Shown piece by piece: positions 37,277 through 48,801 of a DNA stretch of 64,000 nucleotides. The DNA lies in assembly GCA_024867545.1 (NCBI GenBank), contig JANFNE010000017.1, positions 25,001 through 89,000 on the forward strand. Reading direction: 5' to 3'. The notes under the pieces are model-generated. The model was given only the letters and a program-made list of their open reading frames with translations, searched no databases and was not told the origin of the DNA. The first letter of the stretch is position 1. Each line of letters opens with the position of its first letter. The position numbers and the translations under genes are program-made. The stretch comes from Phytopythium helicoides. Lineage: Eukaryota > Oomycota > Peronosporomycetes > Pythiales > Pythiaceae.

Positions 37277-38947
37277 CTATCCCATGCGAGACATCAGGCT
37301 CTGCATAAGCTGGGACACCTTCGGGTTCGACATGTGGCGCATGGCTGCCGACGGACCCTCCGAGTCCATGTCCCGGAAAAAGTCCTGGAGGTCCGGGTCC
37401 GAGCGTGCCGCGATCATCTCGGGGCTGTTCATAAGGCCGCTGACGTCCGGCATGCCGCCAGCTCCGGCGCCAGGAGCACCTCCGCCGCCGCCGCCGCCGC
37501 CGCCCCCCATGCCAAGTCCGCCCATCATATTCCGCAGCATCTCCGGGTTCTGCATCATGTTCTGTGCCCTGCAGTATCGCTCCATCGTCAGCACACCACA
37601 AACTAAGATTTCAGCTGGTAGACATAATTGCAACTTACATCTGCATCATGGCGGGGTTCTGCATCATGCTCGATGCCATTTGCTGCAGAGCCGGGTTGTT
37701 CATGAGATCAGCGAGGCCGCCACCACCTCCGCCACCAAGCATGCTCGCAAGACCCGACAGATCAGGCATGCCACCAGCGCCGGCACCGCCCGAACTCTGG
37801 CCGGAAGACGGGCCGGTCGACGCAACACTCTGCTGTTGACGAAGCTTGCGTTCAGCATCCGCCAGACCGTCGCGGCAGGCGGCGTTCGTGCTGTCGACCT
37901 CCAGACCGCGGCGGAACGAGTCAATTGCTCCCTGGTAGTCCTTGAGGTGGATCTGAGCACCGCCCATGCGCGAGTACGCCTTCACATATGATGGCTTGAG
38001 CGCAATCGACTGCTCGCAGTGGTCGATGACTTCCGTGTACTTGTGCAGGTACATGAGCGCAGCAGCGAGGTTGGAGTGGTAGATATGCGAGCTCGGTCCA
38101 TCCGGCGACAGCTTGAGCGCCTCGCGGTACAGCTGCGCTGCGCGGTTGTAGTCCTGGCCGTTGAGCGCAGCATTACCCTGGGCCTTGAGCTCTTCCGCCT
38201 TGGCCTCCTTCTCCTCCTTCGAGAGCGCAGGCTGTCAGAGCAAAATCAAACATCGTGAGCCCCGATATCCGTGTTGTCAAATACTTTTGTATAGCACACA
38301 CCGCAGCGGGCTTGACGTCGCCGAACTTCTCCTTGAACTTGGCCAGCGCCTTCTTGGTGCGGTTGGCATGCTCCTGCGATCCCGCCGGCGCGCCGTTGAA
38401 GAAGCCCTTGTCCTCGAGCTTGGCCACCCACTTCTTCCACAGCTCCGGGTCTGAACACAAAGCAGAAAAGCAATCCGTCAGCCAGCATCCTTCCACTCTC
38501 CTCCACTCCTCACCCCTTACTCTTAGACACAACCGGGTCGTCGTCCACACTGGGCTCCGCTGCCGCCGCCTGAAACACACAAAAACCCACCGCCATGAGA
38601 TCGAGATCTTTCGCCACCACCGCCGCCTGCAAAGCCGCACCTCGCCCAGCTCGAGTCCAAGCGCCTTGAGCCCAGCGGCGAAGATGTCCTCGAAGCTGGC
38701 GGCGCTGTTGACCGCCAGCTCGCGGCGCTGCGCCGCGTCCTGCACGTTGACGCCGAACGCCTCGCTGCATTTCGCGCACCACGATCGCTCAGCCCCCGCC
38801 CGCGTCCCCCGCCCCCAGCCAGCGCGAAACGCACGACAAACACTGCAGCGCGACCTCGACGCTCTCTGCGTCCGCTCCCTCGCGCGTCTTGAGCGCGTCC
38901 AGCCACGCCAGCGCGTTGAACAGCGCGGCCCTCGCCTTGGTCTCCAT
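37277..38947 (-). CDS. SGTA/Hip-like TPR co-chaperone of Hsp70
   Basis: Six exons (38835-38947, 38641-38764, 38521-38569, 38302-38450, 37639-38231, 37277-37568) encode 439 residues. The N-terminus (residues 1-80) resembles the SGTA dimerisation domain (ESVEVALQCLSEAFGV). A linker with ELWKKWVAKLEDKGFF follows, then three TPR repeats (about 150-265), a Gly/Met-rich STI1-like stretch with NPALQQMASSMMQNPAMM, and a C-terminus ending NPKVSQLMQSLMSRMG, which resembles the DP domain of Hip (ST13). SGTA handles tail-anchored and misfolded membrane proteins and Hip stabilises ADP-Hsp70; this protein mixes both. All five introns are 70 or 71 nt. It is transcribed away from the EF-hand gene. Confidence 0.85.
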
Positions 38948-39154
38948 GCTCCCGCCTTTCTCCTTTTCACGAGTGGAAGGTTCTCGAGAAGCTGGCGTGT
39001 CAATGTTCTTTTTCAGCCAACCGAATCGCTGCGTGCCAAAAACCACTTTCTTTTCAGCCAACGAAGTGGGATTAAAAATGCACCTCGAAACACCATTGGT
39101 TGAAATGGCGTTGAAACATTGAAGATACGCGACTCGAAACGACGCAGATGCAAC
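38948..39154. promoter_or_regulatory. divergent promoter, SGTA-like / EF-hand genes
   Basis: 207 bp separate the two start codons on opposite strands. An inverted CCAAT (ATTGG) is at 39095-39099 and could serve either gene. Confidence 0.45.
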
Positions 39155-41950
39155 ATGGAGCTGCTGGGCCAAGGTGACGAGGATGACGGCGCGCAGGAGC
39201 GCAGCGCGACGCTCGCGACCGTCGAGGAGCTCAGGAGAGAGCTGCGCGCGGGTCTCAGGGCCGTGGCTGGCAACTTACGCGAGGCTGGGGCCGTCACGAC
39301 GGCTACGAGAGCGCGTATTTCCTGGACGTTGGCGACTCGCGAGGACATCAGGAGAAGCAGACGGCGCCGCCCTGTTTAGACGCGTAAGCGAACGGATTGG
39401 AGACGAGTTGGTTGCTAAGCTCGCGGCGCAGCGGTTCGACTTTGATCCGCCGGACGCACAGAGGACCTCGTGGAGGGTCCTGCCGCTCGGCCGCGCCATG
39501 TGCAGGAAGGTCTGGGAGCTGTTTGACGAAGACAGAGACGGCGCCTGGAGCCACGAGGAGTTCGTCGAGTACATGACGGCACTGGAGCAGTATGAAGCGG
39601 CTCCATACATGCATGCAGTCGCAGATAACAGCGAGACGTGGCGCATGTTCGTTAGCGACTCGTGCGAGATCGACGCCAATTTCTGCATGACTTTCGCGGG
39701 ATTTGTGGCATACCGAGAAGCAGTTGAAGCCGACCATCCGCTGGAGAAGGATCTGCGGTCACTAAAAATTGAGATCGAATGGCCAGAAATTGCCCTGATT
39801 CGCAAAACGAAGGCGCTGTTCGAAGAGTACGCAGTGAGCGGTGACTCGTTTTCGCTCGAGATTTCTCGTCTTCCATATCTTCTTGCTGAAATTGGGCTGC
39901 TGGCCTCAGAAAAAGAGATAGTCGAAGTAATTGAGCGTCAACGGCAGTTTGACAAGTGTCTGAAGCACATTCGTAGCTCCAAAAAGGCACTCCGGCTGTT
40001 TGGATACACCCAGCAATCCGATCTTCCATTCAACTTGTCTGCGATGGAAGGCTCAAGAGTCTACAGAGCTTCGTTTCGCCGGTTCCTTTTCTCGGGGTGG
40101 ACTGTCACCTCTAAAACGGTGAGATGTCTTGATAATGAAATGTTACGTGTTGATTAATGTCCAGTCGTTCATAGCCTTGGCGCAGGTGGCTCTTGCAAAC
40201 AGTTCTAGGTTCTTTTGGGCTACTCCGACGCTGCCAGCGGAATGTATCGTGGGCTTTTGATTGGATCCGGAAGGCTTCCAAGACCGGGATGTTAAGAGCA
40301 AGTCAACTTGTAACTACGCCAGAACTCGATCGAGGCGACTATGTACTCAAGCTTGATGTCGGTCAATCGTTTTCAACGCGGTCAACGATCCATCTCACAT
40401 ACAATGCCGACGCTGATTGTACGTTGCCTTTTCTCTTTATATTGGTTCCGATAACTGAGTCACCAAATATTTGTTGCCTTGGTACAACAGCGGCAGCCAC
40501 GCTCCATGAGCTAAAGTATCTTGAGCGTGGGGCCGAGTGCTTTGTGTACGTCGATGTCGCTTGCCGAACTGGAGCTCGGGGTTGGTACATCAAATTGAGA
40601 ATTGGTGTCCCGTTGACACTAATTAATTCGAATGATCAATACAGATGCCTGAGATCCAGCATTTAGCGCAGAAATTATCTTGGCTGATCGACCACTGGTT
40701 CAGGATCATATCGAGGCACTCCATTCTTTTTCAAATGGTTTGTGACCATCCCTTCCAAAATGCAGTTGCGGTCAGGAACTGGGGGAGCAACTAGCTCAAT
40801 ATCAAACTCTCCGGTTATACGTTTGGTCCTGCTCTTTAGTGGCGGACTCGATCTCTACCAAGTGATGCAAAGCTTGAACCTTCCATCGTCGATGCAGTTT
40901 GATCATCTCCTTCAGCGCTTCTCCTTTAGAATGCTATGCAGCCACACATTGGAAGACATGCTCACGAATAAGCGACTGGATGTTGGCACACAATGGTCAT
41001 GCCTATCACAGCTTGATATTCGACTGAATCGTCGAGCAATCTCTGAGATCCTCAAGCAACTAGTTGAACAGCTGGATGCCAGTGCCAATCAAACCGCCGA
41101 GGTCCTTGATTTTGTCGCTGAGGAAAAGGCACGTATCAAAGAGCAGGAGACCAACAAAGCCAAAATTCAGCAGAAAGGATCCTCTAGTTATTCAGCATCG
41201 CACAGGGGATCCACGACATCTCTACCTTCAGCTACAATACGCAAGGATCGTTCGGCTCCGACTCATTCACTTCGCAGTGCACTATCACTGATTGCACACC
41301 TACTCGCATTCTCGCAAGAAACAAGCTGGACCTGGACTTTCGACAATCTCCGAGCAACCGTTTTCCAGAACGCTTGGGTTCGATCAGCACTTGTGCCCCA
41401 ACACTTTGAATGGCTAGCTCGCGTGTTGACTAACGCTGGAGGACTAGCAACGGCGTGGATGGCAATCGGAGACTCCTTTCGGCAGGAATTTGCCGCTACA
41501 AGATACGCCCAAACTAGCAGCAGTGGTGTGCCTTCACTAGCTCGCACCGGATCGCAGTCAGCACTGCCTCAAAGTCCTGTAGACTCGTCGAAAACTGGCT
41601 TATCTTCGTCAATTGCGGCTAGCTTCCCATTTGCACCAACCGCATCCGCACAAACAGGGCAAGCACAAGTTCAAGAAGAACCACGCGGAGAGAAGTCCTC
41701 CGAGGACCTGGAAAACGAATTACTGGAGCTTTATGATTTGTGCGGGCGGTACCTCGTAGGTATCAGCGTCATACGAGCAGAGGCCGGAACGAGCGGTCTT
41801 ACGTGCGTGTTCGAAGGCTGGAATATCTTTAGCCAACTCCCGCGCGTAGCACAGAACCAACACGGTCGGAGAGCGTCACTGGTTCGAACGGCGAGTGCTG
41901 CCTCAGATACAATCGATCGCCTAAGTGCAATATCCGCAGGAAAATTATAA
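39155..41950 (+). CDS. EF-hand protein of unknown function
   Basis: Exons 39155-39314, 39352-40118, 40175-40418, 40491-40604, 40660-40737 and 40776-41950 close exactly in frame to 845 residues, so the region is best read as one gene. One canonical EF-hand loop is visible near residue 110 (FDEDRDGAWSHEEF; Asp at loop positions 1, 3 and 5, Glu at 12). The 40419-40490 intron (GTACGT...CAACAG) is in frame and could be retained. The second half has a helical part (LLQRFSFRMLCSHTLEDML) and a charged coil (about EEKARIKEQETNKAKIQQK), then low-complexity serine-rich sequence and a conserved-looking end. No kinase, protease or channel signature was seen. It may be a calcium-responsive scaffold, but that is only inference from the EF-hand. 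Confidence 0.65.
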
Positions 41951-42789
41951 ACCCAGAGGAATGGGGAATGCCATGTGAAGATCAGACTTTGTTTCTCAAC
42001 AGAACCACACAGCCGCACAACGACATCAAGAAAGCAGTGTAGTTGGTGCTGCTGTAAGAGTCGAAGTCAGCATCATTTCTTCCGGCGATATGTTCGCGCT
42101 TTGCACACGCAAACAAATGCGGTAAATCTGCTCGTTGGAATCTACAGAACTGCGCACCACGTCCACATTTGCGCCGTTGGTACTGCCTCCAAGTGGCGAC
42201 GAGGAGGTTCACATGTTTCCACAAGCGCGTCGGTGTTGATGCACTCGACAATTTTGAAACCAATACACGCTTAGCAAACCCAGCACACACAGAGCTTTCA
42301 TGCGTAGATCAGGGCGTCCAAACTCAACAGAACGTGGGCCGAAGAGATTACCCGCGTTGGTACTGCTCCTTGAAAAAAAAAAATTAAAAACAAGGAGCTA
42401 TCGCTGTCATCATTTCTACGCGCTCTCCTATATGCAGACGCGCTCTCACTCAACGCACGTACGCCATCATTGATGGGGGAATGGTCAGTGTAACTATGAC
42501 ATGAATATGGTTGCTCACAGAAGAACGAGCGAGCCAAGACGGCCGCCACGCCTTTCGCGGTCGATCGGAAAATTCCGTCTCGTCATTCCATTCCCCTCAG
42601 TCGATCCACACACACAAACACCAGCTCTGCGCTGCACCAGCAGACGCCACAAAGCGCAGCACGAGTGAAATCCCAAACAGGAACTCGCAATCATCGCTTC
42701 TCCCCCACGACGCTCGCTGCTAAATGAGCTTCTTCCCAACAACACGCCAAACGACACGACTGTCTGGGGGCCAGTGGTTTTACTCCACT
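41951..42789. other. intergenic region, no gene seen
   Basis: About 840 bp between the EF-hand gene and the ARF-GEF promoter. The short frames on both strands overlap each other without family signals. An A-rich run lies at about 42374-42390. Confidence 0.5.
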
Positions 42790-42837
42790 ATAATTGGCTA
42801 AAATACGAAATAGAGCACACATTCCAGCCAATCCAAT
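42790..42837 (+). promoter_or_regulatory. CCAAT cluster before the ARF-GEF gene
   Basis: Two adjacent CCAAT boxes (42828-42832 and 42833-42837) and an inverted one (ATTGG, about 42793) lie 100-150 bp before the chosen ATG at 42939, supporting that start. Confidence 0.45.
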
Positions 42838-42938
42838 GCAAGATCCACGCCCAGACCTTATACATCCTGCGTCGACAGTACCCCCGCGTGCCGCAGCCAG
42901 CATGGCTAACAAGCGGAAAGCTGACTCGAACTCCCCCC

Positions 42939-45900
42939 ATGACGACGCCGCGCGCCGTGCTGCTGAGCGACCTGCAGCGCGCGCTGGGGCTCGCGCGGCG
43001 GCGCCACGGGTACTCGCTGTCTAGCGCGCGCAAATCCGGCCGCGTGCGTGCTTTCCGCGTCTCTGGGGGCCCCGGGACGGCCTCAAAACTGACGAGAAAG
43101 TGCGCTTCCCCTCGCAGGACGGACAGCTCGCGATCTTCCAGAGCCTCTCGCTGCTGCGCGCGCGCCTGCTGCGCTGCCAGAGTGCGTAGCCCGCGTGGTG
43201 TATGGAGAAGGGGTAGCGGTGGTGCTAAGCGGCGGCGTGCAGGCATCGCGGAGCTCGCGCCGGCGTCGGTCGTGCGGCCGTTCCTGGACGTCATCCGCCA
43301 CGAGCAGGCCAGCAGCACGCTGACCGGCGCGGCGCTCGAGGCCGTGCAGAACCTGCTGCGTGCGTGGCCCTGGGCCGATCGAGCAGATGACGTGGCGCTC
43401 GCGGACGCCGTGTCGGACGTCGTGGACGCCGTCAGCCAGTGTAGGTTCCAGGAAACCAACGCCTGAGAGCGACCAGAACGTGCTCGTGCTCGTCGTGCAC
43501 ACGCTCTACGCCGTGGTGCAGTCGCCCTGCGCGCGCTGGCTGTCCGACCACTCGGCTTGGCAGCTCGTCGAGTCGCTCTACGCGCTCAGCCGCGCCGGCC
43601 GCTACGACGTGCGTCTCGGTTTTTTTTTGAATGATGCTACCTCCTGGGTTCCTGACGGAATTTTGTTGTGATAATGCAGCCCCACATCACGGTGTCGCTA
43701 CGCTCGACCGCTTCCAGCTTTTTACACGAGTCGGTAGCATTTATCTTCTCGAATGCGGCAGTCTACGATGACGCGGTCGCGGGGCCAAGTGGCGGGAGCT
43801 TCCGCCCTGGCTTTGGATTGCCTTGTGCAGTTAAAATTGTAGGGTTCCTGTGCCAGAAGCTGCATCAGAGGAGCAGCGTGGGTGGCGGGTCGATGGGTGC
43901 GAATGGAGTTCCGTCGACCGCACCAGCCGGTCCGAGCCGTCGCGAAGTGTTCCTGTCGTTCAGTTTGCTGCAGCGAGCGCTTATCGAGTGCGATGCCGAG
44001 AAGATTGTACAGGTTCCGTCGCTGATGCTCTTTATCAAGGACGATCTGTGCAGCGAGCTACTTCGCTACTGTCGCTTGGGGTGAGATCGACTTGACGATT
44101 CTCGGTTTACTCCACTCACATAGACTGACCAATGTATGCTACGACGCAGAGCAAGCGCAGACATCAAGATTCCAGGCGTGTGCTTGGATATTATCCGGCT
44201 CCTTTGGACGCGACTGCGCTCCGTTCTAAAGATGCAAGTAGAGGCGATTCTGAACGGTGTCTTTGGGCACACTCTGCACTGGACGTTGACGAATTTGGAC
44301 GTGACCAACCCTTCCTTTCCCCGCGGCGATGACTCAAACGGAGCGTTCGGATCTCGAACGTCTAATAGTCCAGGAGACGATCGTGCGCCAACTGGGAAAA
44401 ATATGATTGTGGAGGCAGCAGTCGAAGAATTCACAGGTCAAAGCGTGCCTCTGTCGCGGCTGTATATGACATCGTTCGAGATCCTCGATTGCATGGTCGA
44501 TTTGCTTGGGGAAGAGACCCTGCTCCCCGATCTGTATGTCAACTACGACTGCGATGGCAACCGCTCTGATCTGACGCAGAATATTTTCGACTTGCTAGTC
44601 ACAAGTGGTGAAGCAATCCCACGTCGCATGCGCCGAGTCACATGAAGAATCCCATTTCCTTTGGGCTCAAGCAATCGGAGATCTCGCGCTACGCGGCATG
44701 TTCAATGCACTGTATGTAGTCTACTTGCGTACGCAGCGCCTTCAGCCGCGTATAGGTGCGGATATGGCTGGAGGTTCAAGCAACAATGCCAGCGACGACG
44801 ACATCCACGACGAGAACTTGATCGACGAAAACGGGGACACGCCTCCACCCCAGTCTCCGACTGCAGGGTCCTACATTTCGGCAGATGAGTTATATAAGAA
44901 GCGTCAGCGCAAAAAGTTTTTCCAACATGGGATCCAAGAGTTCAACCGCAAACCATTGGCGGGAATCAAGTACCTGCAGCAGCACTCATTCCTACCGACA
45001 CCTCTGGATAGCTCGTCACTTGCGACTTTCCTCCGATCGCTTCCCCAAGGACTGCGAAAGGACGCAGTCGGTGTGTATCTCGGTGCAATGGGAAAAGAAG
45101 TCAAGCAGTTCGAGAAGACCTGAGATTCACGAAGCTGATACGATGGACTTTCACCGAGATGTACTCGCCAACTTTGTCCACTCGTTCAACTTTGAAGGTG
45201 AAAGCGTCGTGGCTGCACTCCGGATGTTCCTAGCTAGTTTCCGACTACCTGGCGAAGCACAGCAAATTGATCGCATCCTAAATGCCTTTTCTCTTCAAGT
45301 GTATGAGCAATGCCGCGACCGGTTTCTCATGGCGTCTGTTGATGTCGCGTACCTACTGTCATTTAGCTTGATCATGCTGAACACGGATTTGCACAACCCA
45401 AACATCCGACCCGAGAAGAAGATGACGCTGGAAGATTTCATCAAGAACAACAAAAACTACGGACCAGAGGTTTCGCACAACCAAGATTTACCCAATGATT
45501 TCCTGACAGACTTGTACAATACAATCGCCAAGGACGAGATCAAGACCTTCGAAGATGGTGGCAAGCATGGTGAAGTTACGAGCGACCGATGGAAAGACTT
45601 GCTGAACCAGGCTGAAAGCGACCCACGAAACTCGCGCTTCATTGTACATTACGCTTCTTCCTCGCAGGTCGAGTCCACAGCAGCTTCGAAGGTGATAGAA
45701 GAGAAAGCGCGGGTAGAAACGCTGCAATCAAGCACGTCGACTAATGCACGTGCAGAGCATCTGCGAGATAGCGCCGCTTTTGCAGGGGAGCAGTATGACC
45801 GCCACATCTTCGAGCTCGTTCAAACGCACCTGATGCGAGCCTTCACGAGTGTTTTCCAGCAGTTCGTAAACGCTTCAAACGCGAACGAGCGAGGTCGTTC

Positions 45901-48693
45901 GGTCGGAGACACATCTTCGTCAAGTGGTATGAATCGCGAAGGAATCCATTACGTTCCACAGAAGAGTACGCTCCAGCTTGCGTGCAATGGATTTGTGCTC
46001 GGGGCCTGCGGTTGCGTCACACTTGAACCTAGGGTGATCACTGCAACAACATGTTTGTTCGCTTGTGCAAGTACACGGCGCTGTTGTCCTCCGATGTGTA
46101 TCCAAACGGGTACAATGGTCGTGCGGACGGTATTTGGCTGTTTTGCAGCAACCAGAGTGCACCAATTGCTACTGCGGCAGTACTAAAGCTGGTGAGTACG
46201 TGCAGCCTTTCGTTGGTTAGTCGATCGTGGAAGTATTTCTTCCGGGTCGTCAGTGGTCTCCGAGAATTCCGTGCACTTCCCCCACGTGTTCTTTTCCCGC
46301 CGGAGCTCGGTAGTGAGCTGCTATCATCCGATGAGCGCCGCGAGTTTGTGGAGCTGGTGTATCACAACAAGGAGGAACTGGAGCGAAAGATTGCTTTGAG
46401 TGCCCAAGTTGCAGAGAGCAACGATGCGGGGGGCGGCGGTTTCTTCAGTGGCGTCGCTTGGCTGCTCTCAGCACTAGATTCAAACCTGGGTGCCTCTGCT
46501 GGGAATGCTGCGTCATCGCGAGGCGCGCTGCCTCACCCTCGACGACACTATCAGCCGACTTTGATCTGAATAAGCTAAGCCCAGTCGAGCTGTCTCTGCA
46601 TACGGAAGACTTACTGCTCGACCCGAAGCCCCAGCGTAAAGATACCAGCGATGTGAAAGATGCTGACATTGAGAAGAACGCTCCGTTTGGCTCCGACGCA
46701 TGGATTCGATCCACACTCGCGCCGTATCGCTTAGAGTTCTTGGTAGAAGACGTGTCAAACCTTCCATGCCGTGCCCTCGCAGAGATCATTGAAGCTCTTC
46801 ACGACGAAATCCTCGAGTCCCTTCGCGGATCGGATCACTCTTCGGGCGAAGAGCAGGCACAAACTCCAAACAGCACTCAAAGAAGCTCCAAACGCCCGCT
46901 CAGTCAAGGGGGATGTGTACTCTTCGAGCACCTCCTGAGCCAAATAGTTGCTTCAAGCTCATCTCTCCTGGCGGGAGGAAGTGACGATGACGATGGAGTT
47001 TCGGCTACTCTCGAAGCTCACTACCTCCAGATACTTGAGCTGCTTCGGCCCATCTTGTCGACCAACACCAGTCCTGGAGGGTTGTCGTACGAGAATGCGT
47101 GCTTCCTTTTGCAGAAGTCCGTCAACGGAATCTTCTCGTGGGTTATGCGAACGCAAAGTGACGCTGGAAGCGCACTGCTGATGAGTTTCATCAGTGTGCT
47201 TATGGAAATCGGGGAAGCTGGCGCTGGCAAAATTGCAGCAGCTCACCGTGGCACTGACGGGGGATGCTACCGAGTTTGTCGGCGATGACAGCCAGACGAT
47301 CTTAAAGCCGTTTGTGACCCAAATCGTCTGCGGTCTTGCGCAGTACGTGGCTGTTGTTGCACCCGAGAAGCTCCGCTACTCCCGAGTGGACTGGCTTGCA
47401 GTTTGCTGCCTCATCAGTTGGTCAGTCAGCACGCGCCACGCAGCTTCCCACGGCTTTGCACTGTTGGAGCGCCTGGTCACGGGTCAGTTCTGGAACACCG
47501 ACGGCAACGAAATTCTAGTAAGTGACTGCTACACCAAGATGCTGATGTTCGCATCAAAGTCACGCTCGTCTCGAGACGCATGGGGACCGCGTCGTCCGCT
47601 TGAATTGCTTGTCCTCATGTTTGACACGTTGCGGCCTGAGACGACCAACTATAAGGAAGAGCGGCTCCGCTTTATTGGAGGCGTGACTATCGTATGCCGA
47701 GAGCTACTGCGCCAACAGAACGAGCAAGACCTGTCTTCACCGCAATCAAACGACCTCATCGTCGCCGCACTCGAAGCTCTCATGCACATGATCCGAGCTC
47801 ACTGCGGCGACGAGGCAAAGGAGGAGTCATTCCGTAGTGCAGCATGGCTCGACTTGCTTCGCTTTGGGCTCGTACCGATCGGCTTCGACCTCATGTCGTT
47901 GAAGTCTTCTTCAGCTCCTAGCTCCGGAGGAGCTGTCTCCCAGCCGTTTGCAAATGAAGCCGCCACGAACGCTTCGTTTCTGTACTATCGCCGCCAGTTA
48001 CCACCATCAGAATCCATCGAGGCACGTCGCTCCCCTCGTATGGCGCCTGCTGGCGGCCGCAGTACGCCTCGTCGACGTCGACCGTCTCTAGTCAAGGACC
48101 CGCTCGCTCTTCGTCCACATGTCATGGTCGCTCAATTGCTCTCGCTAGTCGTTTGTGAGGAGCTCCAGCAATTGATCACATGCTCGAACCTCGCTGGGGT
48201 GTGGAGTGACGTGGTGACACTCCTACTCGGACTTCTGGAGCAAACTGCTCTAAGGACAGAGGAAGGAAGTGATATGTCGTCTGGGGGTGTCGAAAGCGCG
48301 CCGATGATCGCTGCACTCGAACGCCGCAGCGTCATGTCGGCTCACGAGGAGATCCTCGAGCATGGGCGGGCTATCGCACGACGGCTATCTGCTCTACAGG
48401 ACAAACCTTCCCCGGGTGAGAGCTCGACCGATGAGCTGGCTGTTGTTCGTGCACTCATGGAGGTTCTCGTCGAGACGTGCCGCGAACGACCGGGACTGTA
48501 TGAGGAGTTGTTCCCGTCGTCCGAGGATTCGCATGCACCGTTTGAGCCCGAGTTGCTGACCTCTCCGGAAGAAGGAGATGAGGACGCACTGTCCGGAAGC
48601 GAGGCGGTCTCAAAGGACATCGTGGATGTCAATGAGGTTGCCCAGACATCCGAGACTGCATATGATGATGGCGTTGCTGTTGCTGCGCCTTAA
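42939..48693 (+). CDS. GBF1/GNOM-class ARF guanine nucleotide exchange factor
   Basis: Eleven exons (42939-43043, 43118-43181, 43243-43430, 43468-43608, 43680-44080, 44150-44597, 44638-45082, 45135-45994, 46033-46489, 46555-47157, 47195-48693) close in frame to 1736 residues. Order of domains is that of large ARF-GEFs: DCB (SVVRPFLDVIRHEQAS, TLTGAALEAV), HUS with the NYDCD box (about residue 430), Sec7 (about 540-740) with glutamic finger FRLPGEAQQIDR and MLNTDLHNPN, then HDS regions. Having NYDCD and its overall order, it is closer to GBF1/GNOM than to BIG. It would load GTP on ARF1 at Golgi or endosomal membranes, and should be brefeldin-relevant. The introns are 37-74 nt and were inferred from frame; the 40-nt one at 44598-44637 has a 67-nt alternative (44605-44671). 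Confidence 0.88.
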
Positions 48694-48801
48694 ATCCAAT
48701 ATGAGCAACGAAGTGTTCCGTTGAAAATGCAGCGATCAATGAGAAGGATAGTGGAATTACATGTGCGGGGGGAAATAAATACCTCTTCGATAGCCCAACC
48801 A

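Noticed and set aside
40645..40800. Separate gene starting near 40742
   Set aside because: Introns 40605-40659 and 40738-40775 join it in frame to the EF-hand exons.
44590..47240. Multiple frameshifts in the ARF-GEF gene suggesting a pseudogene
   Set aside because: Each frame change is explained by a short GT-AG intron, and the joined model closes to 1736 codons with all ARF-GEF motifs intact.
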